Below, in pieces: positions 9,908 through 19,362 of a DNA stretch of 64,000 nt (positions within the stretch are counted from its first letter, which is position 1; every line of letters starts with the position of its first letter). Location of the stretch: positions 216,757 to 280,756 of the forward strand of contig NZ_BCZS01000004.1 of assembly GCF_001598855.1 (NCBI RefSeq), in the 5' to 3' direction. Origin of the DNA: Pluralibacter gergoviae ATCC 33028 = NBRC 105706. GTDB taxonomy: Bacteria; Pseudomonadota; Gammaproteobacteria; Enterobacterales; Enterobacteriaceae. Both the position numbers and the translations under genes were made by a program. The notes beneath the pieces were generated by a model, which did no database searches, was not told the origin of the DNA, and saw nothing but the letters and a program-made list of their open reading frames with translations.

Positions 9908-9983
9908 TCCTCTGTAGTTCAGTCGGTAGAACGGCGGACTGTTAATCCGTATGTCACTGGTTCGAGTCCAGTCAGAGGAGCCA
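9908..9983 (+). tRNA. tRNA-Asn, anticodon GUU (ICE integration target)
   Basis: 76-nt tRNA starting TCCTCTG. The anticodon loop CTGTTAA has GTT, the T-arm is GGTTCGAGTCC, and CCA is encoded. The acceptor stem TCCTCTG pairs with CAGAGGA, and the gene remains complete after integration because the element restores its 3' end. This is one of the asn tRNA copies (asnT/asnW type) used by ICEKp-family elements. Confidence 0.97.
9968..9983 (+). repeat. attL core repeat in the 3' end of tRNA-Asn
   Basis: CCAGTCAGAGGAGCCA is found exactly again at 63212-63227. It matches the 17-bp att repeat reported for ICEKp elements (which has one more A, present here at 9984 but not at the right end). Confidence 0.93.
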
Positions 9984-10093
9984 ATTTCCTGTTTGCATGC
10001 ATCTTTGCGAATCCTTATCTGATATTGATTCAAGAGGTTAGCGTGAAAACTCTTCCCGGTGCATTTTGATTTTACCCTCCGCATCGGGAAAAA

Positions 10094-10102
10094 TTGGTGG
10101 TC
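10094..10102 (+). other. Putative integrase arm-type site near attL
   Basis: TTGGTGGTC lies 111 bases inside the attL core. The identical nonamer is at 63143-63151, 61 bases inside the attR core, with GGTGGTC at 63133-63139 and AGTGGTC at 63094-63100 nearby. Matching short motifs at both ends of a P4-type element suggest integrase arm-binding sites. This is an inference from symmetry only. Confidence 0.4.
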
Positions 10103-10144
10103 AAATCTGGGGTCAGGTTAGTTCGATGACGGAGTGACCCCCAA

Positions 10145-11413
10145 ATGTCCCTTAACGACTCAAAAATCCGCAACTTAAAACCATCCGCAAAACCCTTCAA
10201 AGTTTCTGATTCTCACGGTCTGTACCTTCTTATCAAACCAGGCGGCTCACGTCACTGGTATCTTAAATATCGTATAAACGGCAAAGAATCCCGCATTGCA
10301 CTGGGTGCCTATCCTGCCGTCTCCCTGTCTGATGCCCGCCAGCAGCGCGAAGGTATCCGTAAGATGCTGGCGCTGAACATCAACCCGGCACTGCAGAGGG
10401 CTGCTGAACGCAGAGCCTGCACACCAGAGAAGGTGTTTAAAACAGTGGCGCTGGCATGGCATAAAAACAATAAAAAGTGGTCGCAGAACACCGCTGACCG
10501 TCTGCTTGCCAGCATGAACAACCATATCTTTCCTGTAATTGGTCATCTGTCCGTCACGGAGCTTAAACCCCATCATTTCATTGACCTGCTGAAAGGCATT
10601 GAGGAAAAGGGCCTGCTGGAAGTCGCGTCCCGCACGCGGCAGCACCTCAGTAACATCATGCGCCATGCGGTCCATCAGGGATTTATCGACACCAACCCGG
10701 CAGCAAATCTTGATGGCGTGACGGCTCCCCCCATGAGACACCACTATCCCGCCCTGCCGCTGGAGCGGCTGCCTGAACTGATTGAACACATTGAAGCATA
10801 TCATCAGGGCCGTGAACTGACCCGGCTTGCTGTCCTGCTGACGCTGCATCTGTTCATTCGCTCCAGTGAGCTGCGCTTTGCACGCTGGTCAGAAATTGAT
10901 TTCATAAACAGAATTTGGACGATACCCGCCACACGCGAAGCCATTGTGGGTGTGCGTTATTCAGGGCGCGGTGCAAAAATGCGCACTGCTCATATCGTGC
11001 CCCTCTCACAGCAGGCTATAGCTATTCTGAAACGGATTAAGGAAATATCCGGGGCTTACGAACTGGTCTTCCCCGGCGACCATAACCCGTACAGGCCGAT
11101 GTGCGAAAACGCGGTTAATAAAGCACTGCGCCTTATGGGATTCGACACGAAACAGGACATCTGCGGACATGGCTTTCGGGCAATGGCATGCAGTGCCCTG
11201 ATGGAGTCTGGCTTATGGTCGCAAGATGCAGTGGAACGCCAGATGAGTCACCAGGAGCGCAACACCGTGCGTCTGGCTTACATTCATAAGGCTGAGCATC
11301 TGGAAGCCCGCAAGGCGATGATGCAGTGGTGGTCAGATTATATCGATACATGCCGGGTCGCATACGTACCACCTTTTAACACAGGGCGGGATAAAAACAA
11401 CGAAGCTGCATGA
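10145..11413 (+). CDS. int: P4-type tyrosine recombinase, ICE integrase
   Basis: Site-specific recombinase (422 aa) for insertion at and excision from tRNA-Asn. It has an N-terminal DUF4102-type arm-binding domain (MSLNDSKIRNLKPSAKPFKV, SDSHGLYLLI), a central SAM-like core-binding domain (about 100-190) and a C-terminal catalytic domain. Catalytic residues visible are Arg near 243 (RSSELRFARW), His and Arg in HGFRAMA (about 342-345), and Tyr near 378 (LAYIHKAE). It begins 162 bases after attL and reads inward, as in ICEKp. An 8-bp inverted repeat (TGGGGTCA at 10108, TGACCCC at 10135) covers its leader and might serve autoregulation. Confidence 0.95.
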   Translation: MSLNDSKIRNLKPSAKPFKVSDSHGLYLLIKPGGSRHWYLKYRINGKESRIALGAYPAVSLSDARQQREGIRKMLALNINPALQRAAERRACTPEKVFKTVALAWHKNNKKWSQNTADRLLASMNNHIFPVIGHLSVTELKPHHFIDLLKGIEEKGLLEVASRTRQHLSNIMRHAVHQGFIDTNPAANLDGVTAPPMRHHYPALPLERLPELIEHIEAYHQGRELTRLAVLLTLHLFIRSSELRFARWSEIDFINRIWTIPATREAIVGVRYSGRGAKMRTAHIVPLSQQAIAILKRIKEISGAYELVFPGDHNPYRPMCENAVNKALRLMGFDTKQDICGHGFRAMACSALMESGLWSQDAVERQMSHQERNTVRLAYIHKAEHLEARKAMMQWWSDYIDTCRVAYVPPFNTGRDKNNEAA

Positions 11414-11567
11414 CCAATAACAAAAAGCTGTATCAGCATACCCTGGTACGGCTTTATTCATTTCTGATGGCTTGCCAACCCCTCCACCCCGACCCGACCC
11501 GTCGCTGCCTGTAGAAAGCTGTTACACAACAACAACACGCTTGCGCCGTCAGCCCTGGCGTGCCATT

Positions 11568-12290
11568 TCATTTGAGAGCAAGGATCATCCCTACTGCCCC
11601 AGCGACGAGAACGGCATCAATGAGAAGCTCGAACGTATGCGTCTGGAGTTTCTGGACGAGACGTTTCGCAATCATCGAACCGACGAACAATGCGATGCCG
11701 ATGGCAAGTCCATGTGTGAGGACAGGCTGCGCGAGTGCGCCCGATATACCGAACGTAGCTAGCTTGCCAGCGTAGAGCAGGATTGCGCTTGCCGCCTCTG
11801 ATCCCAAAAATACGCCTCCACTCATTCCGTATCCGGTAAATACCGGCACGCTGAGCGGCCCGGTGGACAGCACGAATCCGGTCATAAACCCGACAATCGC
11901 CCCGGCCAAACTCATGTGCCAGAGATTCAAGTGGAGGTTCGATCGTCTGATGAGACGGCGCAGCGGGATCATCGCAAGGAAGAAAGCTGCCAGGAATACC
12001 TCCACTGTGCCAGGAGAAATCGTAAGTAACGTGTGCGCCCCGAGAACAGCCGCAGGAACTCCCGCCAACGAATAGGCAAACACCGGTCGCCAACGAATCT
12101 CATGCCACCAGACAATCACCCGTCCGATGTTGCCGAAAAGGGAGGCGATCGCCATAACAGGCACAGCAATCCGTGGCCCGTACGTGGCGACGAGGACGGG
12201 CAGCATGATTAACGACGAGCCAGTGCCGACGACACCGCTGAGTACTCCGGCACCGAGAGCGACGAAGAAGAGAAGTAAGAGTGCAATCAT
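11568..12290 (-). CDS. TSUP (TauE/SafE) family membrane transporter
   Basis: Inner-membrane protein (240 aa, about 8 hydrophobic segments) of the sulfite exporter TauE/SafE family, which moves small organic or sulfur-containing anions. The glycine-rich start GAGVLSGVVGTGSSLIMLP is the family signature. I chose the ATG at 12288-12290 because the frame upstream reads through the end of the preceding gene. It follows the ketopantoate reductase-like gene by 11 bases, so they form a two-gene operon, divergent from the RpiR regulator. The substrate is unknown; the reductase next door suggests a small 2-keto or hydroxy acid. Confidence 0.8.
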   Translation of the reverse strand: MIALLLLFFVALGAGVLSGVVGTGSSLIMLPVLVATYGPRIAVPVMAIASLFGNIGRVIVWWHEIRWRPVFAYSLAGVPAAVLGAHTLLTISPGTVEVFLAAFFLAMIPLRRLIRRSNLHLNLWHMSLAGAIVGFMTGFVLSTGPLSVPVFTGYGMSGGVFLGSEAASAILLYAGKLATFGISGALAQPVLTHGLAIGIALFVGSMIAKRLVQKLQTHTFELLIDAVLVAGAVGMILALK

Positions 12291-12301
12291 CGGCTTTAAG
12301 A

Positions 12302-13198
12302 TCAACCAGGGCCATCGCTCGCAGCCGCAAGAAGCGGCACCAGGATGTCGCTGATCGGCGTTGGAATGCTGTGAACCCGGCCGCGACGCGCAATGACGCC
12401 GTTGCGGATATCCCATTCAAGCGGTCGGCCAGCTTCTCGATCCGTGAGGATGGAGGTGCTCATGTCTGCAGGAGCCGCCCGGAACTTATCGAGGATCTCC
12501 TGCGGCACTTCGTCTCCGAGTTCAGCGCCCTCTGCACGTGCCACGGCCAAGCATTCCTGCAGATAAGCCAGCGTAAGCCTGGCGATATCAGCACGGCCAA
12601 ACATGCCTGAGCGGCGGTGCGTGAGTGCCATGAGTCCAGCCACCGCATTCTGCATCAGCTTGCGCCAGGCCAGGGAGCTGAAATTCGCGGCCAGATCTAC
12701 GGAGCACCACGTGCCTTGCAGCGCTGCGGCCACTACACGGGAAGCTGGTGCGTCTGGCACGCTGAGGCGCGCCTCACCACGCAAGCGTACCGAGCCATCG
12801 GACTGCGCTTGCGCAGGGAACCACACGACAGCGGGAACGATCTGTCCGGGCAGAGAGTACGTAGCGAGCCTGTCCAACTGTTCAACCCCATTCTGGAGCA
12901 CGCATATAACCGTCTCCGGGCCAGTCAACGCCCTGAGCCATTCTGCTGCCGCGTCGATTTGTGTGGACTTGACTGCCAGAAAGATAAGATCAACCGTGCG
13001 AGTGATTTGTGCCGGATTCGTCTGTACCGGACCGGGTACGGTGATAAAGCGGTTGCCATCTTGCAAGGTCAGGCGATCGCGGGGAGTACGTCCACACAGC
13101 AATGGTGTGCGGTCGACTTCGTGTAACGCCGCCGCGACTGTTGTACCGATGGCACCTGGACCTAAAACAGCAACAACTGTATTGATTTCAGTGTTCAT
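12302..13198 (-). CDS. Ketopantoate reductase (PanE/ApbA)-family oxidoreductase
   Basis: NADP-dependent 2-ketoacid reductase family (298 aa). The N-terminal Rossmann motif is VLGPGAIGTTVAAAL, followed by the IFLAVKST-like region (LIFLAVKSTQIDAAAEWL) and QNGVEQ. The C-terminal helical domain contains AWRKLMQNAVAGLMAL and SMSTSILTDREAGRPLEWD-like sequence (MSTSILTDREAGRPLEWD) with the catalytic Lys and Glu region. The start is the ATG at 13196-13198; a longer reading upstream would run through the operator. As a second PanE-like copy in mobile cargo it more likely acts on another 2-ketoacid than in pantothenate synthesis. Confidence 0.82.
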   Translation of the reverse strand: MNTEINTVVAVLGPGAIGTTVAAALHEVDRTPLLCGRTPRDRLTLQDGNRFITVPGPVQTNPAQITRTVDLIFLAVKSTQIDAAAEWLRALTGPETVICVLQNGVEQLDRLATYSLPGQIVPAVVWFPAQAQSDGSVRLRGEARLSVPDAPASRVVAAALQGTWCSVDLAANFSSLAWRKLMQNAVAGLMALTHRRSGMFGRADIARLTLAYLQECLAVARAEGAELGDEVPQEILDKFRAAPADMSTSILTDREAGRPLEWDIRNGVIARRGRVHSIPTPISDILVPLLAAASDGPG

Positions 13199-13258
13199 GA
13201 ATGCGGACTCCTTGCAACAGAATCTAATTATGTGGTGGTTGTGCCCTTCCCAAAGGAC

Positions 13259-13274
13259 ATGTAATATATTACAT
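13259..13274. promoter_or_regulatory. Perfect palindrome, probable RpiR operator
   Basis: ATGTAATATATTACAT, a 16-bp perfect inverted repeat, ends directly at the ATG (13275) of the RpiR-family gene and lies 60 bases from the divergent reductase gene. Position and symmetry suggest autoregulation and joint control of both operons. An AAAGGA motif before the palindrome is followed by ATG TAA, so that ATG cannot start the gene. Confidence 0.6.
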
Positions 13275-14159
13275 ATGAATAAAGAAAATGGTAATATAAT
13301 TTCAGAAGGTGAGCAGCGGTTACAGCAATGGCTTGGCAGCATTCACGCCCGAAGCGGCGACCTCGCTGCAAGTGAGGCTAAAGTTGTCGATCTCCTGCTT
13401 GTCGATCCTTTATTTGTCGGTACAAGCACGGCAGCACAGGTTGCCACCCGTGCTGGTGTATCACCGCCGACAGTAATACGCGCTGCACGAGCGATCGGTT
13501 TCACCGGGTTCACTGAACTTAAGATAGAGATTGCCCGGGCTCGTGGCACTGCCCAATTCTTTGCCCCGCCTGAAGTTCTTACAGCGGATGCGACGCTGGC
13601 ATCAGTGCTGGAAACATCAATTCGTGCTGGTGTAGACGCACTGACTGCGCTCAGCGGTGCTATCGAAATCTCCGCACTTGATGAGGCGGTCGATTTAATC
13701 CAGAGCGCACGCCAGGTATTTGCATTTGGTGCTGGTCCCTCTGCGACGGTTGCCGCTGATGCGGTCTTTCGTTTGCGGACGGCGGGTGTGATAACCGTCA
13801 GTATCCAGGATTATTTATCAGCGATGATTGCTGCTCGTCTACTCGGTCCAGGCGATGTCATCATCGTCGTCAGTTCAACAGGGCGCACATCATCCACACT
13901 CTCCATCGCTGATGCAGCATCCTCGGCAGGAGCATCGCTTATTGCAATAACTAACCAGTACGATACCCCACTGGCGACACTCGCCAACGTTTCGCTCGTT
14001 GTTGGCGGAATGCCACTCCCGGCACAGATGGCCGCTGCCGGGAGTCGACTGGCCCAGCTCGTCGTTATTGATACGCTGGTCGCTGCTCTCACTCTGCGGG
14101 ATAAAGAACAAAGTCGCCGGGCTGAACGGGCGGGTATTGATTTGCCCGATATGTCCTGA
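13275..14159 (+). CDS. RpiR/MurR-family transcriptional regulator
   Basis: DNA-binding regulator (294 aa). It has an N-terminal HTH_6 domain (about 10-85: SEAKVVDLLL, ATRAGVSPPTVIRAARAIGF) and a C-terminal SIS phosphosugar-binding domain (about 125-270: FAFGAGPSATVAADAV, IIVVSSTGRTSSTLSIAD). The frame is open far upstream (to 12603), but that part is antisense to the reductase gene. The ATG at 13275 gives a normal family length. The stop overlaps the ATG of the next gene (TGATG), so the transporter downstream is translationally coupled. Likely controls both this operon and the divergent reductase-transporter operon. Confidence 0.88.
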   Translation: MNKENGNIISEGEQRLQQWLGSIHARSGDLAASEAKVVDLLLVDPLFVGTSTAAQVATRAGVSPPTVIRAARAIGFTGFTELKIEIARARGTAQFFAPPEVLTADATLASVLETSIRAGVDALTALSGAIEISALDEAVDLIQSARQVFAFGAGPSATVAADAVFRLRTAGVITVSIQDYLSAMIAARLLGPGDVIIVVSSTGRTSSTLSIADAASSAGASLIAITNQYDTPLATLANVSLVVGGMPLPAQMAAAGSRLAQLVVIDTLVAALTLRDKEQSRRAERAGIDLPDMS

Positions 14160-15016
14160 TGCAGTTCAGCACGGTAGCAATGATTCTTACTGCTGCGGTA
14201 GCTCATGCAGTATGGAATATAGCCTCAAAATACAAGAGGGAAGACACTCTTGTGTTCGTCTGGGCGTACAGCTGTGCCTCAGCATTGCTGTGGCTCCCGT
14301 TCAGCCTCATTCTGATAGTTGAGGGACAACAGGAACTCGACTGGAGACTCGCTGTCGGCGCAGTTATCTCGTCTGCACTTCATATCGCTTATTCTCTAAT
14401 CTTGCAGGCTGGCTACGAGCGCGCCGAACTGGGTGTTGTTTATCCGATTGCCCGAGGAAGTGGACCAGTTCTGACGATACTGTTTGCAACCCTTCTCATG
14501 GGAGAACGGCTTTCACCAGGCGCTTTACTCGGCGCTTTTATCGTTATCGCTGGTATTTTCGTTGTCACCGGCAATCCGTTCAGGAGCGGAAGCCGACCAC
14601 TACAGGGAATGCTTTGGGGGGCAGCGACAGGCACCGCCATCGCTGGCTATACACTCTGGGACGGTTATTCGGTAATCTCTCTGCACCTGGATCCAGTGCG
14701 CTACTACGCCAGCACACTCCTGCTACAGAGTCTGATTCTTACCCCTGGTGCGATGCGGCGACGAAATCGCATTCCAACTGCTGTACGTGTGGATATCATC
14801 CCAATCCTTATCATTGCTGTATGCTCTCCCCTTGCCTACATCCTTGTACTGACAGCCATGCAGAGCATGCCACTGGCACTCGTCGCTCCTCTCAGGGAAA
14901 CATCCATTATTGTCGGCTCCCTTCTTTCGTACTGGCTGTTTCGTGAAAATCATCTGGCACGCCGGATTGCCGGTGCAGTGGTGGTGCTGACCGGCATCGC
15001 AATAATTAGCCTTTGA
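14159..15016 (+). CDS. EamA/DMT-superfamily transporter
   Basis: Inner-membrane drug/metabolite transporter family protein (285 aa) with about 10 membrane segments in two EamA repeats. The first ends near VYPIARGSGPVLTILFA and the second near VAPLRETSIIVGSLLSYWLF. Overlaps the rpiR-type gene by one base. Family members export amino acids or other small metabolites; the substrate is not predictable from sequence. Together with the TSUP protein it gives this cargo two different transporters around one reductase and one regulator. Confidence 0.87.
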   Translation: MQFSTVAMILTAAVAHAVWNIASKYKREDTLVFVWAYSCASALLWLPFSLILIVEGQQELDWRLAVGAVISSALHIAYSLILQAGYERAELGVVYPIARGSGPVLTILFATLLMGERLSPGALLGAFIVIAGIFVVTGNPFRSGSRPLQGMLWGAATGTAIAGYTLWDGYSVISLHLDPVRYYASTLLLQSLILTPGAMRRRNRIPTAVRVDIIPILIIAVCSPLAYILVLTAMQSMPLALVAPLRETSIIVGSLLSYWLFRENHLARRIAGAVVVLTGIAIISL

Positions 15017-15251
15017 TCGCTTCGTTGGATGCCAATCGTCGTCTTATTGTCAGCGTGGATCGTTCGTCGAAGTTCAGTTTTCATCACCAGTTTGATCGCA
15101 AAGCTATGCCACATAGCACTATTGGCTTTATAATCATTAACGGTAAAAGTGGTATTGAATAGTGATACTCCGATGCAACACATTCAACATGTAGCCTGAT
15201 TCTGATAACCGCTTTCGTTAGAAATGGCTTACTCCATAGCGAGAGTTCGTG

Positions 15252-18026
15252 ATGCTCAAAACAGAAGATCTCAACACTATGATATCAATTGATGAGATTC
15301 ACTTTGCTGACTGGCAAATCTGGCCACAGCTAAGGATTCTGTTACATCGGGGTAAGCCAGTAAGAATTTCTGCCAGAGCTTTTGATGTTCTGGTTGTTCT
15401 GGTGAGTGCCAGAGGTAAAGCGGTAAGTAAAGAATCTTTACTTACGCAAGTGTGGGGAAATGAAATCGTCGAAGAAAATAATCTTCAGGCACAAATTTCA
15501 GCTATACGCCGCATACTGGGACATGACCGCCATCTACTGGTTACTGAATTTGGTTGTGGTTATCGCTTTAATATCAACAAATCGCCAACTGAACCTCTCT
15601 CTAAATCAAAAATAACTGAGCCCGCTATTACCCCTTTTCTAGCGTCGATTCTGGGGCGTGATAAAGCTGTGCAGGAATTATGCGCCTTATTGGATCAATA
15701 CCGTCTGGTGACGATTACTGGCTCAGTGGGCGTGGGTAAGACTCGTCTGGCATGGGAAGTCGTCAGTCTTACACACACGCATTTTCCTGATGGAATATGT
15801 GTGGCTGAACTGGCTCATATCACCGAAGCATCCAGCTTGCTATCCGTTATTTCACAAGCGCTCCATCTTCCATTAGCTGCCATTCATAATGATGCCGATT
15901 TACGGCAACAGCTTGCACGGCGTCGATGTTTACTGCTGATTGATAACTGTGAACATGTAATTAATGAACTTGAACCAGTGATTACGTTGCTCCTGCACCT
16001 GGCTCCCCATATCAAACTGTTGTTGACCAGCCAGGTAGCGTTGCAGGTTGCCGGCGAGCAACAATATCTACTACCACCATTACAAGTTCCTGAGAGCGAA
16101 GAGGCTGATACCCACGAGTTACTGACTTTTTCCAGTGTCCGCCTCTTTATCGAACGCGGGCAGGCAAATCGACATGATTACCATCCATCAGCCAGCGAAC
16201 TGTCTTTGATTGGCGAGTTATGCCGTCATCTTGACGGTCTGCCGTTGGCGATTGAACTTGCGGCCTCCCGTCTGCCAGTCATGAGTGTCAAAGAGATCTA
16301 TAGCCGACTGGAAGACCGTTTCCAGCTATTGAGCAATACTCACAGATCTCTGGAGCCCAGACATCAGAAAATACTGACCGCGCTGGAGTGGACTTATCAG
16401 TTGCTCAACACACGTGAACAACGATTATTTTGCTCTCTGGGGATCTATACCGATATGTTCAGTGCGAAATCAGTAAGCGACCTTCTGCTGATTAAAGACA
16501 AGCATCGCTGGCAGGTTGTTGACGATCTGCAAAGATTACTGTCTTTATCCCTGATTCAGGTCAGTACTCAGGTACCAGAGACCCGTTTCCGCCTGCTGGA
16601 AACCATGCGCCAGTTCGCATGCGATAAACTCAGGCAACAGGGTGAATATACTGTTCTTGAGGCCCGTTTTGCCGGTTATTATAAAGTTCTGGTAGAAGAG
16701 GCCCAAGGTGATTGGTTTATGCTGCCAACGGGACAGTGGCGTGAACGTTATAGCCATATGCTTAATGATTTGCGGAGTGTATTACAGCAAACGTTGACTG
16801 AGGGGGCCGATCCTTCTAAGGGGCTTAAGATATTACAAGCGATGACCCCTTTTTGGATTGAATATTCACTATACGATGAATGTCAGCGCCATATTTATCC
16901 TCTGCTTTATGAAAATACTTCGCAGGTAGTATTAACGCTACGCCAGAGAATGAATCTCAGCGCTGTAGCAGGTAAGGCGTCAACCTGGGCAAAAGGCCCT
17001 ACGCCTGAAACACATTCAGCCTGGAAAACCGCGCTGACAATTGCAGAAAAGCTCGACGACAAAGAAATACGTTTACAGGCACATTACGGATTATGGTTGT
17101 ATTATCTGCGTACTGGCGAGTTGGATAAAGCGCTTGAGCATGCGCAATCTATGTGCGAGCTAGCACGGTCCATTACCGACGAGGAGGCGATGGCAACCGG
17201 GCTGCGTATTCTCGGTGTATCCCTGCATTTTTTGGGCCGTCATGATGTCGGGCGTGATTATCTCCAGCAATCTCTTGATTGGTATGAACATGGTGAATTA
17301 AGCCACTCTTTCCGTTTTGGTCTTGATCAAGCGAGCGCCGGTCAGGCCTTTCTGTCTCGTTTACTCTGGTTACAGGGTGAGTATAAGGCCGCGAAACAGA
17401 TGGCATGGCGCGGTGTTAAAAAAGCCGCTCGTTTGCAGCATGTCTGTTCTCTTTGCTGTGCACTGGCTGAAGGCGCTTGTATGACAGCAGCACTGGATCG
17501 TAATCCGCGTTGGGTTATAAAGGCCGCAAACTGGCTTATTCATCTGGCAAAAAGGCATGATTTATATTTCTGGAAGACATACGGCGAGCTGTTTCTTGTT
17601 TGGGCCAAACAGTTCAGTCATACCGATGTTAGTCAAACTACACTGTTTAGCTCGTTGCGGGCGATGGGATTAGACTGGCAATATTCCCCCTTGTTGTCAG
17701 AAATTGATACCAGGGTATCACTGAGAGCCACCCGCCAGGATCATGAAAACTGGTGCACGCCTGAGCTGATGCGTCTTTCTGCCACTCAATTACCTCCTCA
17801 GAAGCAACGCCTGCTGTTGGAGAAGGCCCTGGACAAAGCGCGTCAGCAACAGGCTCATGGCTGGGCCCTCCGTATTGCTTATTCATTGGCGACATTGCAG
17901 GCTGAAGCCGGGGAAAAATGGGCTGCTAAACAATTGATACAGGACGCTTTACATGATGTTGATGACTCAGACAATGCGACGGATGTAAGAAGTGCTATTG
18001 CGCTATGTGCCCGAATAGGGACCTGA
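15252..18026 (+). CDS. Large winged-helix / STAND ATPase transcriptional regulator
   Basis: Predicted signal-integrating regulator of 924 aa. The N-terminal OmpR-type winged helix (about 15-108: SARAFDVLVVLVSARGKAVS, ISAIRRILG, EFGCGYRFN) is followed by a P-loop NTPase of NB-ARC/AfsR type. That part has Walker A GSVGVGKTR near 158-166, Walker B LLLIDNCEHV near 220 and GLPLAIELAASR. The C-terminal half is helical with TPR-like repeats. I prefer the ATG at 15252 over the GTG one codon earlier. It overlaps the 3' end of the convergent MFS gene by 24 bases. Its probable targets are the neighbouring MFS and dehydrogenase-like genes; the signal is unknown. Confidence 0.85.
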   Translation: MLKTEDLNTMISIDEIHFADWQIWPQLRILLHRGKPVRISARAFDVLVVLVSARGKAVSKESLLTQVWGNEIVEENNLQAQISAIRRILGHDRHLLVTEFGCGYRFNINKSPTEPLSKSKITEPAITPFLASILGRDKAVQELCALLDQYRLVTITGSVGVGKTRLAWEVVSLTHTHFPDGICVAELAHITEASSLLSVISQALHLPLAAIHNDADLRQQLARRRCLLLIDNCEHVINELEPVITLLLHLAPHIKLLLTSQVALQVAGEQQYLLPPLQVPESEEADTHELLTFSSVRLFIERGQANRHDYHPSASELSLIGELCRHLDGLPLAIELAASRLPVMSVKEIYSRLEDRFQLLSNTHRSLEPRHQKILTALEWTYQLLNTREQRLFCSLGIYTDMFSAKSVSDLLLIKDKHRWQVVDDLQRLLSLSLIQVSTQVPETRFRLLETMRQFACDKLRQQGEYTVLEARFAGYYKVLVEEAQGDWFMLPTGQWRERYSHMLNDLRSVLQQTLTEGADPSKGLKILQAMTPFWIEYSLYDECQRHIYPLLYENTSQVVLTLRQRMNLSAVAGKASTWAKGPTPETHSAWKTALTIAEKLDDKEIRLQAHYGLWLYYLRTGELDKALEHAQSMCELARSITDEEAMATGLRILGVSLHFLGRHDVGRDYLQQSLDWYEHGELSHSFRFGLDQASAGQAFLSRLLWLQGEYKAAKQMAWRGVKKAARLQHVCSLCCALAEGACMTAALDRNPRWVIKAANWLIHLAKRHDLYFWKTYGELFLVWAKQFSHTDVSQTTLFSSLRAMGLDWQYSPLLSEIDTRVSLRATRQDHENWCTPELMRLSATQLPPQKQRLLLEKALDKARQQQAHGWALRIAYSLATLQAEAGEKWAAKQLIQDALHDVDDSDNATDVRSAIALCARIGT

Positions 18027-19190
18027 ATATTTACGTTTTACGGCTATCAACATCCCCATGATCACGAGTCCGCCCCCTGCTGAAGAAATCAGCGCCCAGC
18101 TATGAGTTGTCTCCCATAACCAGGTGGCAGTCAGTGAGCCACATGCTCCGCCAATAAACATAACGCACATAAATAATGTATTAAGACGGTTTCTGGCATC
18201 CGGACGCAAAGAATAAATCGTGTGCTGATTAGCTATCAGTACACATTGCTCACCCGCATCCAGTAGTAGAATGCCCACCACCATACCCACAATACTGTTC
18301 CATCTCCAAAAAACAGTCCAGGCTAGCAGCATGAGTATCACACCAAAAACAACCATTCGGAATGGTCCCTGACGATCGCTGAAACTTCCCGCCAGAGGCG
18401 CACACAGAATACCGATTAACCCCAAAGCAGCCAGGGCGCCGGTTATCCCTGCACCGTAATCGTAGCGATGAGCTAACCAGAAAGGGAGCACGGTCCACAG
18501 CACGCTGAAGGAGGCAAACAGCATTGCTTGTGTAAGAGTTGCACCACGCACCTGCGGCTCGTTTTTCCACAGCAGTCCTAATGAACGTAATACCGCCAGA
18601 TAGTTAAACTTTGGCGTTGACAACGACTGAGTAGGCAAAATGCGTAAGATGAAAAATATAGCCAGCAATGTCATGATCGCGCCGGATAAAAAGACGCCAC
18701 GCCAGCCGAAATACTGACCAATAAGGCCTCCGATAGCCCGGCCAGCAAGGATACCTGCCAGGACACCGCTCATCACAGTACCAACGGTTTTACCTCGTGC
18801 AGAAGTTCTTGAGAGCGAGGCGGCAAGCGGCACTATCTGTTGAGCTACTGTTGCAGCCATCCCGGTAAGGAAGGAGAAGAACACCAACACTGTCGCCGTT
18901 GGGGATAACATCATGCCGATCATTGCCAGGAAAAGCACCTGCGCTTGACGCAGGATAAGCCGCTGACGTTCAATATAATCGCCCAGGGGGATCAGAAAGA
19001 ATAAGCCCACCGCATAGCCTACCTGGGTGACCATGGGGATCAAAGAAACAGCTCCCCATTCATTGGGAAATGATCCGACAATTAAATTCAGGACAGATTG
19101 ATTAAAATAAATATTAGCCACAACAATACAACAAATAATCCCCAGCATAAGAATCCTGGTAGAAGAAAGCTCGTGATTGTCCGAACGCAT
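18003..19190 (-). CDS. Major facilitator superfamily transporter
   Basis: Inner-membrane MFS_1 protein (395 aa, about 12 membrane segments). The loop between segments 2 and 3 is IPLGDYIERQRLILRQAQ, a degenerate form of the GxLaDrxGrkxxl motif, and AGSFSDRQGPFRMVVFG is its counterpart in the second half. Family members of this size export drugs or sugars. It diverges from the dehydrogenase-like gene with 172 bases between them and converges on the large regulator, so the three probably form one function unit. Substrate unknown. Confidence 0.88.
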   Translation of the reverse strand: MRSDNHELSSTRILMLGIICCIVVANIYFNQSVLNLIVGSFPNEWGAVSLIPMVTQVGYAVGLFFLIPLGDYIERQRLILRQAQVLFLAMIGMMLSPTATVLVFFSFLTGMAATVAQQIVPLAASLSRTSARGKTVGTVMSGVLAGILAGRAIGGLIGQYFGWRGVFLSGAIMTLLAIFFILRILPTQSLSTPKFNYLAVLRSLGLLWKNEPQVRGATLTQAMLFASFSVLWTVLPFWLAHRYDYGAGITGALAALGLIGILCAPLAGSFSDRQGPFRMVVFGVILMLLAWTVFWRWNSIVGMVVGILLLDAGEQCVLIANQHTIYSLRPDARNRLNTLFMCVMFIGGACGSLTATWLWETTHSWALISSAGGGLVIMGMLIAVKRKYSGPYSGT

Positions 19191-19362
19191 TGACCACTCC
19201 TGGCACTAAATTCAATATTGTCTGGAGTATAAGCAAAGGCGACACCCAACTCTTTGACCGCTTTTTTCAGACATCTGAATTCTGATGCACAAGCTCCTGA
19301 AAAAGAGATTTGTTACTAATACTGCTCATGTTATTGACTGTGCTTAACTTGAGGAGCAACAA

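Noticed and set aside
12603..13274. Long 5' extension of the RpiR-family gene
   Set aside because: This part is antisense to the ketopantoate reductase-like gene and would run over the operator palindrome. The ATG at 13275 gives the normal family length.
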